Source: Metabacillus lacus
GTDB taxonomy: Bacteria > Bacillota > Bacilli > Bacillales > Bacillaceae
Direction: 5' to 3'
Assembly: GCF_009674805.1 (NCBI RefSeq)
Contig: NZ_WKKI01000039.1
Span: 1-38,492 of the forward strand
DNA: 38,492 nt
Shown piece by piece: positions 19,945 to 28,039 of the stretch. A program made the position numbers and the translations under genes. The notes under the pieces were generated by a model, which saw only the letters and a list, made by a program, of their open reading frames with translations, made no database searches and was not told where the DNA came from. Within the stretch, counting starts at the first letter, position 1. Each line of letters begins with the position of its first letter.

Positions 19945-21150
19945 ATGTACTTACATACTCAAAAAAAACTCTTGATACCTATGATTGTGATAGCCTTTAT
20001 CCTGCACTTGTCCTTTAGCCACAGTGCACATGCACTAACCTTTGGTGCACATGTTCAGAAGAAAAGCAGCCTTCAAGCCCTGACGATGCCTGAAAATTCA
20101 CCGAGATTCATCTATGATTCGGGACTGACTTTTGAATATCCCGATGCGGTACGCGGAATCTACGTTACAGGCCATTCTGCAGGAGGGGAAAGATTCAGCC
20201 AGCTGCTGAACTTGACTGATTCCACTGATCTCAACGCAATGGTCATTGATATCAAAGATGATCATGGGAATTTGACTTACAGGCCTGAGGAGGACTCACC
20301 TTTTTATGACATCAGCCATCAATACATAAAGAATCCGAAAGAGATGCTGAAAACGCTTGAAGAGAAGAAGGTCTATCCAATTGCAAGAGTGGTCGTTTTC
20401 AAAGATTCAACATTAGCAAATCAAAAACCTGAATGGTCTTTTAAAGATAATGGGGAAGTTTGGAAAAATGGGCGGGGCGAATCGTTCGTCAACCCATTTG
20501 TGAAAGATGTTTGGGATTATAATGTCCAAATTGCCATTGAAGCAGCGAAAATGGGCTTTCAGGAAATTCAGTTTGACTACGTTCGTTTTCCAGAAGGATT
20601 TGAAAAGCGTGATAGCTCACTGGAATATACTTATGGAGATTATACAGATGTTAACCAGGATAATGTGCAAAAACGCGTAACAGCAGTTACGGACTTTGTA
20701 AAATATGCAAGAGAAAAGCTGGAGCCTTATGATGTAGATGTTTCTGTTGATATCTTTGGCTATACTGCCACTCTTCCGGAAGCGCCTGGCATTGGCCAAA
20801 ACTTTTCTATGATATCGGAAAATGTAGATGTCATATCGTCGATGATTTATCCAAGTCACTGGACATCATACTTTGGAGTTGCAAAGCCTGATCTGGAGCC
20901 TTACAAAATTATCTCTGAATATGCGAAGCTTGAAAATCAAAAGCTGGAAGAGCTTGGTGATGCAGCTCCGGTTTCACGTCCATGGCTGCAGGATTTCACA
21001 GCCTCTTATCTAGGAAGCGGAAATTATCAAAAATATGGAGCAGCAGAAGTAGAAGCGCAGATTAAAGCACTGAAAGATAATGGGATTAACGAGTATCTGC
21101 TCTGGAATGCAAGCAACAGATACAGTGAGGGAGTAAACTATACACCTTAA
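19945..21150 (+). CDS. Secreted putative glycoside hydrolase (DUF4015-like)
   Basis: A 401-aa exported protein. The signal peptide (residues 1-30) has basic QKK, a hydrophobic core and the cleavage site AHA-LT. The mature part resembles the TIM-barrel putative glycosyl hydrolase family DUF4015: RGIYVTGHSAGG, MVIDIKDDHGNLTY, PIARVVVFKD, EIQFDYVRFPEG, VSVDIFGYTA, VISSMIYPSHW and YLLWNASNRY are characteristic strand ends. The acidic residues in DYVRFPEG are likely catalytic candidates. AGGGGGA lies 9 bases before the ATG. It stands alone, with its own terminator, in an insert absent from the B. subtilis order. Substrate unknown; a cell-wall glycan role is inference. Confidence 0.82.
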   Translation: MYLHTQKKLLIPMIVIAFILHLSFSHSAHALTFGAHVQKKSSLQALTMPENSPRFIYDSGLTFEYPDAVRGIYVTGHSAGGERFSQLLNLTDSTDLNAMVIDIKDDHGNLTYRPEEDSPFYDISHQYIKNPKEMLKTLEEKKVYPIARVVVFKDSTLANQKPEWSFKDNGEVWKNGRGESFVNPFVKDVWDYNVQIAIEAAKMGFQEIQFDYVRFPEGFEKRDSSLEYTYGDYTDVNQDNVQKRVTAVTDFVKYAREKLEPYDVDVSVDIFGYTATLPEAPGIGQNFSMISENVDVISSMIYPSHWTSYFGVAKPDLEPYKIISEYAKLENQKLEELGDAAPVSRPWLQDFTASYLGSGNYQKYGAAEVEAQIKALKDNGINEYLLWNASNRYSEGVNYTP

Positions 21151-21157
21151 CAGATAG

Positions 21158-21186
21158 AGCCGCTCTAAACAGAGCGGCTGTTTTCT
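21158..21186 (+). terminator. Terminator after the glycosidase-like gene
   Basis: A perfect 9-bp stem, AGCCGCTCT (21158-21166) with AGAGCGGCT (21171-21179), has a 4-base loop and is followed by GTTTTCTG. Confidence 0.85.
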
Positions 21187-21503
21187 GTCCTAAACGGAAA
21201 ACGTACTGGTATTCATTTGGTCCCATAAGCAACTACATCTTCAAAATACATCATAATAATTTTGGTTAAAGTCAATTCTATAAAGTGAAGAGCCATAGAC
21301 GACCTTAATGAGGTGTTTGAAGGTAAATAAAGCAATTCACCTTCATAGCATGAGCAATAGTTCCAACACACAACAACAAGGAAAGCAACCATCTTTATTA
21401 GGTTTCAGTATCGTAGAATGGGGTATATATAAACTGGAGAATATATAAGACAGAACAATGGTTACATGTTTAAAATGATACAGAGAAAATAAGGAGTAGA
21501 TCA
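21187..21503. other. Intergenic region upstream of yjbC
   Basis: About 320 bp without a gene. A single degenerate half-unit, AAACGGAAAA near 21194, resembles the CGGAA repeats elsewhere in the window. The 3' half holds the yjbC promoter region, including the sigma-B-like element at 21402-21426. No other structure was recognised. Confidence 0.5.
21402..21426 (+). promoter_or_regulatory. Sigma-B-like promoter upstream of yjbC-spx
   Basis: GTTTCA (21402-21407), a 13-bp spacer and GGGTAT (21421-21426) fit the general-stress sigma-B pattern (GTTTAA, 12-15 bp, GGGTAT). The yjbC-spx operon of B. subtilis has a sigma-B promoter among several. The start codon is 78 bp downstream. Confidence 0.6.
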
Positions 21504-22082
21504 ATGAATTGGTATGACAAGCTAAGCAAGTATTTTCCTGTAGAAGAAATGAAATCTAAAGAACATATTGAAGCTCTTTTGAAGGATAAGGGAGATATAT
21601 ATCACAAAGATGAAGGCCCGCATCATGTACTCCTGTATGCCGAACTTGAGGATTTTATCTTTGTTGATTACTTGTTCGTATCAAAGGATGCGAGAGGCAA
21701 GGGGATTGGCCGCAAGCTTATGGAGAAGCTCAAGGAAAAAGGAAAGCCGATTATCCTGGAAGTAGAGCCTGCTGATGACAGTGACGCTGATACAGAAAAA
21801 AGGCTTCGTTTTTACATGCGGGAGGATTTCAAACATGCTTCATCCATAGGTTATGAAAGACGTTCACTCGCTACAAATGAGATCAATAAGATGGAGATTC
21901 TCTACTGGTCTCGTGAACATGAGTCAGAGGAAGAAATCTTTGATGCAATGAAGAGAACGTATAAGATGATACACACGTATAAGGATAAAGAATTATATGG
22001 AGAATCTTATCAAAAAGTAAATGAGGTATTAACATTCCAAAAGGACCAGGATCAAACAGATATTTTCGCTGAAAAAATCTAA
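21504..22082 (+). CDS. yjbC: GNAT-family acetyltransferase YjbC
   Basis: A 192-aa protein with a GNAT fold. Motif A is VSKDARGKGIGRKLMEKLKE (about residues 60-79), whose R/Q-x-x-G-x-G/A loop binds acetyl-CoA; LEVEPADDSDADTEKRLRFYMREDF follows as the beta5/alpha4 part. Substrate unknown. AAGGAG precedes the ATG. It matches B. subtilis YjbC in length and position immediately before spx, with which it is cotranscribed there. Here 260 bp with additional promoters separates the two genes. Confidence 0.9.
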   Translation: MNWYDKLSKYFPVEEMKSKEHIEALLKDKGDIYHKDEGPHHVLLYAELEDFIFVDYLFVSKDARGKGIGRKLMEKLKEKGKPIILEVEPADDSDADTEKRLRFYMREDFKHASSIGYERRSLATNEINKMEILYWSREHESEEEIFDAMKRTYKMIHTYKDKELYGESYQKVNEVLTFQKDQDQTDIFAEKI

Positions 22083-22201
22083 TTGAGAATGAAAATAGTC
22101 ATAAACACTGTAAAATACAGTCGTTTTTCTTGAAAATAATCCATTTTTCACCCTTCAAATATGACAGGTTATACTCGACAATGTCACGCAGTGTTCACCT
22201 T

Positions 22202-22256
22202 TTGTCAATGTTTTTAATAAAAAAGTATATCCTTACTTACTTTTTTATAGTATAAT
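22202..22256 (+). promoter_or_regulatory. Candidate spx promoters with YodB-like inverted repeat
   Basis: Two promoter-like elements precede spx: TTGTCA (22202-22207), 18 bp, TATATC (22226-22231), and a perfect TATAAT at 22251-22256 with a poor -35. TACT and AGTA form an N7-spaced inverted repeat overlapping the second -10, resembling the YodB operator, which regulates spx from its own promoter in B. subtilis. The match is short and the call tentative. Confidence 0.45.
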
Positions 22257-22342
22257 AACAATAGAAAGTTCTTTATTAGATTAATTTCAATTTACACTAT
22301 AGATACAGGTTGCTCATTCTTTCAAAGAGGAGTGAAAGGTAA

Positions 22343-22738
22343 ATGGTTAAATTATATACATCACCAAGCTGTACATCATGCAGAAAAGCTAAAGCATGGT
22401 TGGAAGAGCATGAAATTCCATATACAGAACGGAACATCTTTTCTGAGGAACTATCATTGCAGGAAATCAAAGAAATACTTAGAATGACTGAAGATGGTAC
22501 AGATGAAATCATTTCAACTCGTTCTAAAATTTTTCAAAAGCTGAATGTGAATCTGGAAACAATGCCCCTTCAGGACTTGTTCCATCTTATTCAGGAAAAC
22601 CCAGGCTTGCTTCGCCGTCCGATCATTATCGACGAAAAACGCCTGCAGGTTGGGTACAATGAGGACGAAATCAGAAGGTTTCTTCCACGCAAAGTTCGTA
22701 CTTACCAATTAAGAGAAGCACAGCGTCTTGTTAATTAA
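22343..22738 (+). CDS. spx: Transcriptional regulator Spx
   Basis: ArsC-family regulator that binds the RNA polymerase alpha C-terminal domain and switches on thiol-stress genes; it is normally degraded by ClpXP. All key residues are present: redox switch C10-T-S-C13, Gly52 at the alpha-CTD interface, Arg92, and a flexible C-terminus (REAQRLVN) recognised by ClpXP. It is 131 aa, the canonical length. The ribosome site is AGAGGAGTG. Its degradation adaptor SpxH is encoded about 9 kb away at 31478-32341, and ClpC adaptor MecA about 1 kb away. Confidence 0.97.
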   Translation: MVKLYTSPSCTSCRKAKAWLEEHEIPYTERNIFSEELSLQEIKEILRMTEDGTDEIISTRSKIFQKLNVNLETMPLQDLFHLIQENPGLLRRPIIIDEKRLQVGYNEDEIRRFLPRKVRTYQLREAQRLVN

Positions 22739-22748
22739 TCTAAAATGT

Positions 22749-22774
22749 AAAAACCTTCCGTCTGGAAGGTTTTT
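22749..22774. terminator. Bidirectional terminator between spx and yjbE
   Basis: A perfect 11-bp stem, AAAAACCTTCC (22749-22759) with GGAAGGTTTTT (22764-22774), between the convergent spx and yjbE. It overlaps the stop codon of yjbE. Confidence 0.92.
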
Positions 22775-23444
22775 ATTCATATTTCGGCTTTCTGCTGTTT
22801 TGAAACAAAAGACTGGCAGTCAGCATAAAAGCGGTTGTTAAATAGGGAATGCTCATCTCCATTAAGGGCAGGGAAGAAAAAATGGGAGCCAGCTTATTTT
22901 CGTCAGCTATCATCCCACCACCTGTATAGGCCAGCATGCCGCCGCCAATGTAAATAAGGGCTGGAAACCTATCCAGCAGCTTCAAAATAAATTTGCTTCC
23001 CCAAATGATAATGGGGATAGAGATAAACAGCCCGATCACAACGAGTTGAAGCTGCCCATGGGAAGCGCCTGCAATGGCAATGACATTATCCAGCCCCATT
23101 AACAGGTCGGCGATGACAATGGTTTTTACTGTTTGCATAATAGTTGCAGAGCCTTTAATATCCTCGTGGTGATCATTCCCGCCTGACATGAGCTGAAAAG
23201 CTATATAAAGCAGAAATATACCTGCAAAGCATTCGAGAAAGGGTATATCCAAAAGGTATACTGCCATGGAAGTTAAGACAATTCTGAATACAATTGCCAG
23301 AAAAGTGCCCAGCAGAATCGCTTTGTTCCGCTGTTTTTCTGGAAGGTTGCGGCTTGCCATTGCAATCAGAATGGCATTATCTCCGCCTAGTACCAGATCA
23401 ATTCCAATGATCATGAGCAAAGACAGTAAAAAATCCTGTTCCAT
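22773..23444 (-). CDS. yjbE: TerC-family integral membrane protein YjbE
   Basis: A 223-aa polytopic membrane protein of the TerC/YjbE family; some members export Mn2+ or load metal into exoenzymes. The family motif appears twice: GIDLVLGGDNAILIAMA near the N-terminus and DLLMGLDNVIAIAGA in the middle, each with the Asp-Asn pair thought to bind metal within the membrane. Seven or so hydrophobic segments are separated by a short His/Asp loop (GGNDHHED). The ribosome site is weak (GAAAGTGGG). No yybP-ykoY Mn riboswitch is visible upstream, although many family members have one. Confidence 0.9.
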   Translation of the reverse strand: MEQDFLLSLLMIIGIDLVLGGDNAILIAMASRNLPEKQRNKAILLGTFLAIVFRIVLTSMAVYLLDIPFLECFAGIFLLYIAFQLMSGGNDHHEDIKGSATIMQTVKTIVIADLLMGLDNVIAIAGASHGQLQLVVIGLFISIPIIIWGSKFILKLLDRFPALIYIGGGMLAYTGGGMIADENKLAPIFSSLPLMEMSIPYLTTAFMLTASLLFQNSRKPKYE

Positions 23445-23769
23445 TTAAAAACCCACTTTCTCATATAAGTTCAGCCCTTTTATTTCATTCTGTGCTTGTA
23501 TAAAATATATGTTCAAGCTCCAAAAATATGTTGTTTATAGGTGAATGATTGTTTTTAAAAATCCAAGGTATTTTTATTTCATTTCTGACTGATTTATCAT
23601 AAAATAGGAGTACAAGATCCTGTCATCTATATATGAATGAGACGCATAACCGTATCATGAGCTAACGATTAAGAAGTACTTGTTTTGGGTAAAGTGAAGA
23701 AAAGAAAAAAGTACATTAATCGGGGGTAAAGTTGTCCCTTCCAAATCTGAGACAGAAGGGAAGATAGAG
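23445..23769. other. Divergent intergenic region between yjbE and mecA
   Basis: About 325 bp of A/T-rich DNA. No open frame, riboswitch or convincing palindrome is visible. Several weak promoter-like hexamers (for example TAAAAT near 23601) occur, none convincing. Confidence 0.5.
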
Positions 23770-24432
23770 ATGGAAATTGAAAGAATTAATGACTATACAG
23801 TTAAGTTTTATATTTCTTATCTTGATATAGAGGAGCGCGGCTTTGACCGCGACGAAATTTGGTACAACCGTGAACGGAGCGAAGAATTGTTTTGGGAAAT
23901 GATGGACGAAGTTCACGATGAAGAGGATTTTATGGTTGAAGGTCCGCTGTGGATTCAAGTTCAGGCTTTAGACAAAGGGCTTGAGGTCATCGTGACGAGG
24001 GCTCAAGTATCTAAAGACGGCCATAAGATTGAGCTGCCTGTTTCTGAGGATAACATGAAGGATCTTGCTTCTGGAGACGGAGTAGACTCATTGATTGACC
24101 AGCATTACAGCAACTCGGACAGTGAAGATGAACAAGCTCCTCAGGAAGAGCAGGAACTGAAGTTTATCTTAAAGTTTAACGATTTTGAGAATTTGATTTC
24201 TTTATCAAAACTGCCGATTGACATGGTTGATAACCAGCTTTTCTCTTATGAAAATATGTATTATCTGTTTGTTCAGTTTGATGAGCAATCCGATAAGGAA
24301 ATAGAAGACATGCTCAGCATTATGCTGGAATACGGGGTAGAATCCCGCATGACTATTCATCGTTTAGAGGAATATGGCAATAGCATTATAAGGGAGAACG
24401 CCCTTCATACGATTCGTCAACATTTTCAATAA
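23770..24432 (+). CDS. mecA: Adaptor protein MecA
   Basis: Adaptor that delivers substrates such as ComK to the ClpCP protease and assembles the ClpC hexamer. It begins MEIERINDYTVKFYISYLDIEERGF, the family's substrate-binding N-terminus with FDRDEIWYNRERSEELFWEMMDE following. An acidic linker (SNSDSEDEQAPQEEQE, about 117-132) leads to the ClpC-binding C-domain (FILKFNDFENLISLSK to the end). It is 220 aa, as expected. AGAAGGGAAG lies before the ATG. It is adjacent to competence gene coiA with cls between. Confidence 0.96.
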   Translation: MEIERINDYTVKFYISYLDIEERGFDRDEIWYNRERSEELFWEMMDEVHDEEDFMVEGPLWIQVQALDKGLEVIVTRAQVSKDGHKIELPVSEDNMKDLASGDGVDSLIDQHYSNSDSEDEQAPQEEQELKFILKFNDFENLISLSKLPIDMVDNQLFSYENMYYLFVQFDEQSDKEIEDMLSIMLEYGVESRMTIHRLEEYGNSIIRENALHTIRQHFQ

Positions 24433-24443
24433 TAGATAACAGC

Positions 24444-24476
24444 GCCGATTTTCACCTATGGAAATCGGCCTTTTTT
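24444..24476 (+). terminator. Terminator after mecA
   Basis: GCCGATTT (24444-24451) pairs with AAATCGGC (24462-24469), followed by C and six T. Confidence 0.9.
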
Positions 24477-24598
24477 ACTCTTGCTGCTTACAGCAGCCGG
24501 CATGATGCACTTTTAAGGCTATATTGCCTGCTGGCTGGCGCTCTAGCTCTATACCCTGCACTATACATAACAATTTAAAAGATAAAGATGGTGACTAT

Positions 24599-26107
24599 AT
24601 GAAGACAGCTGTGCAGTTGATTATTTTTGTCGTGATTGCGGGAGTCCTGATTTTCTTTACAGGAAATTTGGTTGGAGATTGGCTCGGCCAGTTCAGTATC
24701 CTCTTTACGCTCTCTATTATGTTTATTGGGCTAGTCATTTTTATGGAAAACAGGCATCCTTCGCACACAATTACCTGGCTTGTTGTGTTGGGAAGTTTTC
24801 CTCTTGTCGGTTTTTTATTCTATTTGTTCTTTGGGAGAAACGTAAAGAAGAGGAGACTGTTCGAGAAAAAAGCTCTCCTTGATGAACGGGTTTATCTTGA
24901 GATAGAAGGAAATCAGGAGGATTACGAAGATAAAATTGATAATATGGGGGATCATCAGCAGCTTCTCTTCAAGCTGGCTCACAGGCTGGGACACAGTCCC
25001 ATCTCGTTTGCTACCCATACAAAAGCTCTTACTGATGGAGACGAGACATTCGATCATATAAAAGAGGAACTGCTAAAAGCGAAGGATCATATTCATCTTG
25101 AGTACTATATTGTTAGACATGATGAGATTGGTACAGAGCTAAAAGATATACTAATACAAAAGGCCAAAGAGGGAGTAGAGGTCAGGTTTTTGTATGACTC
25201 TGTAGGGTGCTGGAAGCTTTCCAGTGATTATATAAGAGATCTTCGGGATTCAGGTGTGGAAATGATTCCTTTCCTGCCGGTCAAGTTCCCCTTGCTCAAC
25301 AACAAAATCAATTTCCGCAATCACCGTAAAATCATTGTGATTGATGGAAGCGTAGGCTTTGTAGGAGGCCTTAATATTGGGGATGAATACCTTGGCAGGG
25401 ATGCTGCTTTCGGATTCTGGCGTGATACACATCTCCTCGTTAAAGGAGAGGCAGTCAGAACACTTCAGATGATTTTTCTTCAAGACTGGTATTACATGAC
25501 TGAAGCTAAGCTCGTGACAGCCAAATACCTGACTCCAGTCTCGGAACTGCCTGTCCAAAAGGGAGGCACACAAATTATTGCCGGAGGTCCCGATAATAAA
25601 TGGGAAGTTATCAAAAAGCTGTATTTTTCAATGATTGTTACAGCAAAAGAATCTATCTGGATTGCCTCGCCATATTTCATCCCTGATGATGATATTCTTT
25701 CTGCGATAAAAGTGGCTGCCCTTAGCGGCATTGATGTAAGAATTATTGTGCCCAAACGGCCTGACAAAAAAATCGTCTACTATGCTTCCAGGTCTTACTT
25801 CCCGGAACTGATTGAAGCGGGCGCAAAGGTATATGAATATGATAAAGGTTTCCTTCACAGCAAAATCATCATCGTAGATTATGAACTCGCATCAATCGGT
25901 ACAGCAAACATGGACATGAGAAGCTTTCACTTAAACTTCGAAGTCAATGCCTTCCTCTATCGAACAGACAGCACAGTCACCCTGGTAGAAGCATTTTTAA
26001 ATGACATAGAACACTCTGATGAAATCATTCTAGAAAAATTCAATCAGCGGCCATTCTACAAAAAATTCTCTGAATCATTCTCGAGGCTGTTGTCTCCTTT
26101 GTTATAA
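24599..26107 (+). CDS. cls: Cardiolipin synthase
   Basis: Phospholipase-D superfamily membrane enzyme that joins two phosphatidylglycerols into cardiolipin plus glycerol. Hydrophobic segments lie at about 5-28, 33-50 and 58-78, followed by two PLD domains. The two HKD motifs are H242-x-K244-x4-D249 (NHRKIIVIDGSVGFVGG) and H420-x-K422-x4-D427 (HSKIIIVDYELASIGT). It is 502 aa from the ATG at 24599. The frame is open upstream to 24524 without a ribosome site, so that extension is rejected; GATGGTGA before 24599 is only moderate. The gene is an extra between mecA and coiA relative to B. subtilis. Confidence 0.95.
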   Translation: MKTAVQLIIFVVIAGVLIFFTGNLVGDWLGQFSILFTLSIMFIGLVIFMENRHPSHTITWLVVLGSFPLVGFLFYLFFGRNVKKRRLFEKKALLDERVYLEIEGNQEDYEDKIDNMGDHQQLLFKLAHRLGHSPISFATHTKALTDGDETFDHIKEELLKAKDHIHLEYYIVRHDEIGTELKDILIQKAKEGVEVRFLYDSVGCWKLSSDYIRDLRDSGVEMIPFLPVKFPLLNNKINFRNHRKIIVIDGSVGFVGGLNIGDEYLGRDAAFGFWRDTHLLVKGEAVRTLQMIFLQDWYYMTEAKLVTAKYLTPVSELPVQKGGTQIIAGGPDNKWEVIKKLYFSMIVTAKESIWIASPYFIPDDDILSAIKVAALSGIDVRIIVPKRPDKKIVYYASRSYFPELIEAGAKVYEYDKGFLHSKIIIVDYELASIGTANMDMRSFHLNFEVNAFLYRTDSTVTLVEAFLNDIEHSDEIILEKFNQRPFYKKFSESFSRLLSPLL

Positions 26108-26108
26108 G

Positions 26109-26228
26109 AAAAGCGGAAGGCGCCGCTCAGCGGCGACAAGCATAAGTCATCTTGGGCATGAGGTCGCTCTTTGACCTCTTGACCAAGATGACTTATGACC
26201 TCGAGCCGCTGGCGCCTGTAGCTGGACA
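26109..26228. repeat. Hairpin-forming intergenic repeat, copy 1
   Basis: An approximately 120-bp unit runs from AAAAGCGGAAGGCGCC to CTGGCGCCTGTAGCTGGACA. The core is a perfect 15-bp inverted repeat, CATAAGTCATCTTGG (26141-26155) with CCAAGATGACTTATG (26183-26197), with an inner GAGGTC/GACCTC stem. The outer GGCGCC-containing arms also pair. It has the architecture of the dispersed hairpin repeats common in Bacillaceae genomes. Confidence 0.85.
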
Positions 26229-26233
26229 AACCG

Positions 26234-26352
26234 AAAAGCGGAAGGCGCCTGTTCAGCCCTGACAAGCATAAGACGAGCATCTCTAAAAGGCGCTCTTTGC
26301 CTTTTTGAGATGATTGGCTTATGACCTCGAAGGGCTGGCGCCTATATCCGCA
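26234..26352. repeat. Hairpin-forming intergenic repeat, copy 2
   Basis: A second unit in the same orientation as 26109-26228, separated by 5 bp and sharing the ends (AAAAGCGGAAGGCGCC, GACAAGCATAAG, CTTATGACCTCGA, GGCTGGCGCC). Its central stem has a different sequence (26267-26283 with 26307-26323, imperfect, and inner AAAAGGC/GCCTTTT). The ends are conserved while the central stem covaries, which points to selection on structure. Confidence 0.85.
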
Positions 26353-26395
26353 AGGGGTTTGCATCTGAAAAAGTGTATGAATACTCAACTTCCCT

Positions 26396-26432
26396 AAAAA
26401 AGAGAAATGCCCGGTGCATTTCTCTTTTTTTT
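26396..26432 (+). terminator. Terminator between cls and coiA
   Basis: A perfect 15-bp stem, arms 26396-26410 and 26416-26430, has a CCGGT loop and a terminal T-run. The A/T symmetry means it could work in both directions. Confidence 0.85.
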
Positions 26433-26501
26433 ACGGAAATAAAGGGGTATCAGCTTTTTTATAGAATCCTCGGTAGAAAGAAAAAAGAAGGAGGGAAATT
26501 T

Positions 26502-27650
26502 GTGTTTACTGCTACTTTGGAAAATGGAAAGTTATTTTCATTGCTCGAAAAGAATTACAGCCGCACTCAGCTTGAAATTTTCAGGAACACGCAGAGGTTT
26601 TACTGTCCGCATTGCAGACAGCAGCTGCAGCTGAAGCTTGGCAGCATGGTGAGATACCATTTTGCTCATGTGATAGAGGCTGGCTGCAATTACGGCGGGG
26701 AAGGGGAGAGTACCTATCATCAGGCTGGAAAGAAACAATTGTTTCAATGGCTGCAAGAGCATGGTGTGGAATGTGTCCTGGAATCCTATCTGAAACGCAT
26801 TAAACAAAGGCCGGATATCCTATTGCCAGGAAGAAGTGCCATCGAGTATCAGTGCTCCTCTATCAGCACAAATGATATCACAAAGCGGAGCAGGATGTTT
26901 GAGAGACTAGGTCTTAATGTTTACTGGATTCTTGCTGCTTCATCATTAAACAGGACAGCTGCCTCTTCATTTATGCTATCGGGGATGCAATGGCTGTTTT
27001 TAAACAAATGTTCATCTTCTATTTATCTCCCATTTTATTGTCCTCAATCACAAAGGCTCCTCATACTATCTGACATTATTCCGTTTTCAAAACGAAAAGC
27101 AGCAGCCAATCTTCACATTTACCCGCTTTCCAGCATAACCCCATATCGGCGTTTCATTCAGGACAAAGGAATTCCAGGTGACTGGCACCGGTTTATAAGG
27201 CGTTACAGGTCCGTGCCCCTGCTCCATCCTTCCACTGAGGAAAAACTCCTTCACAAAGAACTTTATCAAACGATGCAGCTACCCATGCAGTATATTCCAT
27301 CCCTGGCAATGTTTCCTCTTAGAACTGGCTGCCTGTTTGAAAGCTCCTGTTATGTCTGGCAAACAAGAATTCTTCTTTATATAGAGAGGCACAAAACTTT
27401 TACTGAAAATGACCTCATTCTATTTATGAAGGCTTGTGTAGATAAAAAGCTGCTGTCTGTCCGAAATCTGCCCTTTGTAAAAGATATTGATTTTTCAGCA
27501 GCTGTTCTTGATTATCTTCACATCTTAAAGGAGTATAAAGTGCTTGTAGAAAACAAGGGCGGCTGTTATGTTTGTACCGGTATTCCGTGGGGCCGCGGAG
27601 CCGAAGACTTACAAAAGCGTGATTCTGCCCTTTTTTCCAACTTGGATTGA
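26502..27650 (+). CDS. coiA: Competence protein CoiA
   Basis: A competence-associated protein promoting recombination of incoming DNA during transformation, 382 aa. A zinc-finger-like element C35-PH-C38 with H53 and H56 (YCPHC, then YHFAH) precedes a nuclease-like core: STYHQAGKKQLFQWL, then PDILL (Asp105) and IEYQCSS (Glu115, Gln117), a PD-(D/E)xK arrangement. The GTG start at 26502 is chosen because AAGGAGGGA lies 6 bases upstream and the N-terminus becomes MFTATLENGKLFSLL, as in relatives. The longer frame back to 26373 runs through the preceding terminator and is rejected. Confidence 0.9.
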   Translation: MFTATLENGKLFSLLEKNYSRTQLEIFRNTQRFYCPHCRQQLQLKLGSMVRYHFAHVIEAGCNYGGEGESTYHQAGKKQLFQWLQEHGVECVLESYLKRIKQRPDILLPGRSAIEYQCSSISTNDITKRSRMFERLGLNVYWILAASSLNRTAASSFMLSGMQWLFLNKCSSSIYLPFYCPQSQRLLILSDIIPFSKRKAAANLHIYPLSSITPYRRFIQDKGIPGDWHRFIRRYRSVPLLHPSTEEKLLHKELYQTMQLPMQYIPSLAMFPLRTGCLFESSCYVWQTRILLYIERHKTFTENDLILFMKACVDKKLLSVRNLPFVKDIDFSAAVLDYLHILKEYKVLVENKGGCYVCTGIPWGRGAEDLQKRDSALFSNLD

Positions 27651-27821
27651 AAGCAGGAAATTTGTACATTCTAAAAAAAGGTATTCTTCAAACGGGTAGT
27701 GCTGTACTGTATCCGCCAGCCGGAAAGTTCAGTTTTGCTCCTGGATGCAGACCGTGTCATAATGCCCTGGAATAAAGTCCGGCAGTGTAAAAACAGCTTT
27801 TATAAAGGAGATTTGCAGATC

Positions 27822-27989
27822 ATGAAGAATAATGGAAGAGACCCCGTTCTTTTTGCCCTGGCAGCGATAACAACAGGGGCAGCTGCATATTATTTGACGA
27901 AGGGCTATTTTATAAGCAAAGATGAAGGAACAGATAACTTTATATCTGATCAGCCAGGTATATATGAGTCTGAATTGATTGATCTGTGA
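27822..27989 (+). CDS. Small single-pass membrane protein, 55 aa
   Basis: The ATG at 27822 follows AAAGGAGA at good spacing. The protein has a short basic N-terminus (MKNNGRD), one hydrophobic segment (about 8-25, PVLFALAAITTGAAAYYLT) and a hydrophilic acidic tail (DEGTDNFISDQPGIYESELIDL). I do not recognise a family. It ends 50 bp before the pepF start and probably shares a transcript with pepF. A possible promoter, TTGCTC with 17-bp spacing to CATAAT, lies about 60 bp upstream. Confidence 0.65.
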   Translation: MKNNGRDPVLFALAAITTGAAAYYLTKGYFISKDEGTDNFISDQPGIYESELIDL

Positions 27990-28039
27990 GAAAATATGGA
28001 ATAGTATTATATGTAATTCTAGGACTAGGGGGAATGATG

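Noticed and set aside
23445-23600. Possible Mn riboswitch (yybP-ykoY type) ahead of the TerC-family gene
   Set aside because: Looked for because TerC-family genes often have one; the conserved GGGGAGUAG-type core is absent.
24524-24598. 25-residue upstream extension of Cls
   Set aside because: No ribosome site and non-conserved composition; the usual Cls N-terminus begins with the membrane segment after the ATG at 24599.
26056-26388. 110-aa minus-strand frame behind cls
   Set aside because: It is made of the two hairpin repeats read through; its internal repetition reflects the DNA repeats, not a protein family.
27986-28039. N-terminal signal-like extension of PepF from a GTG
   Set aside because: The stretch looks hydrophobic but has no ribosome site, while AGGGGGA is spaced for the ATG cluster at 28034-28040, and PepF is cytosolic.
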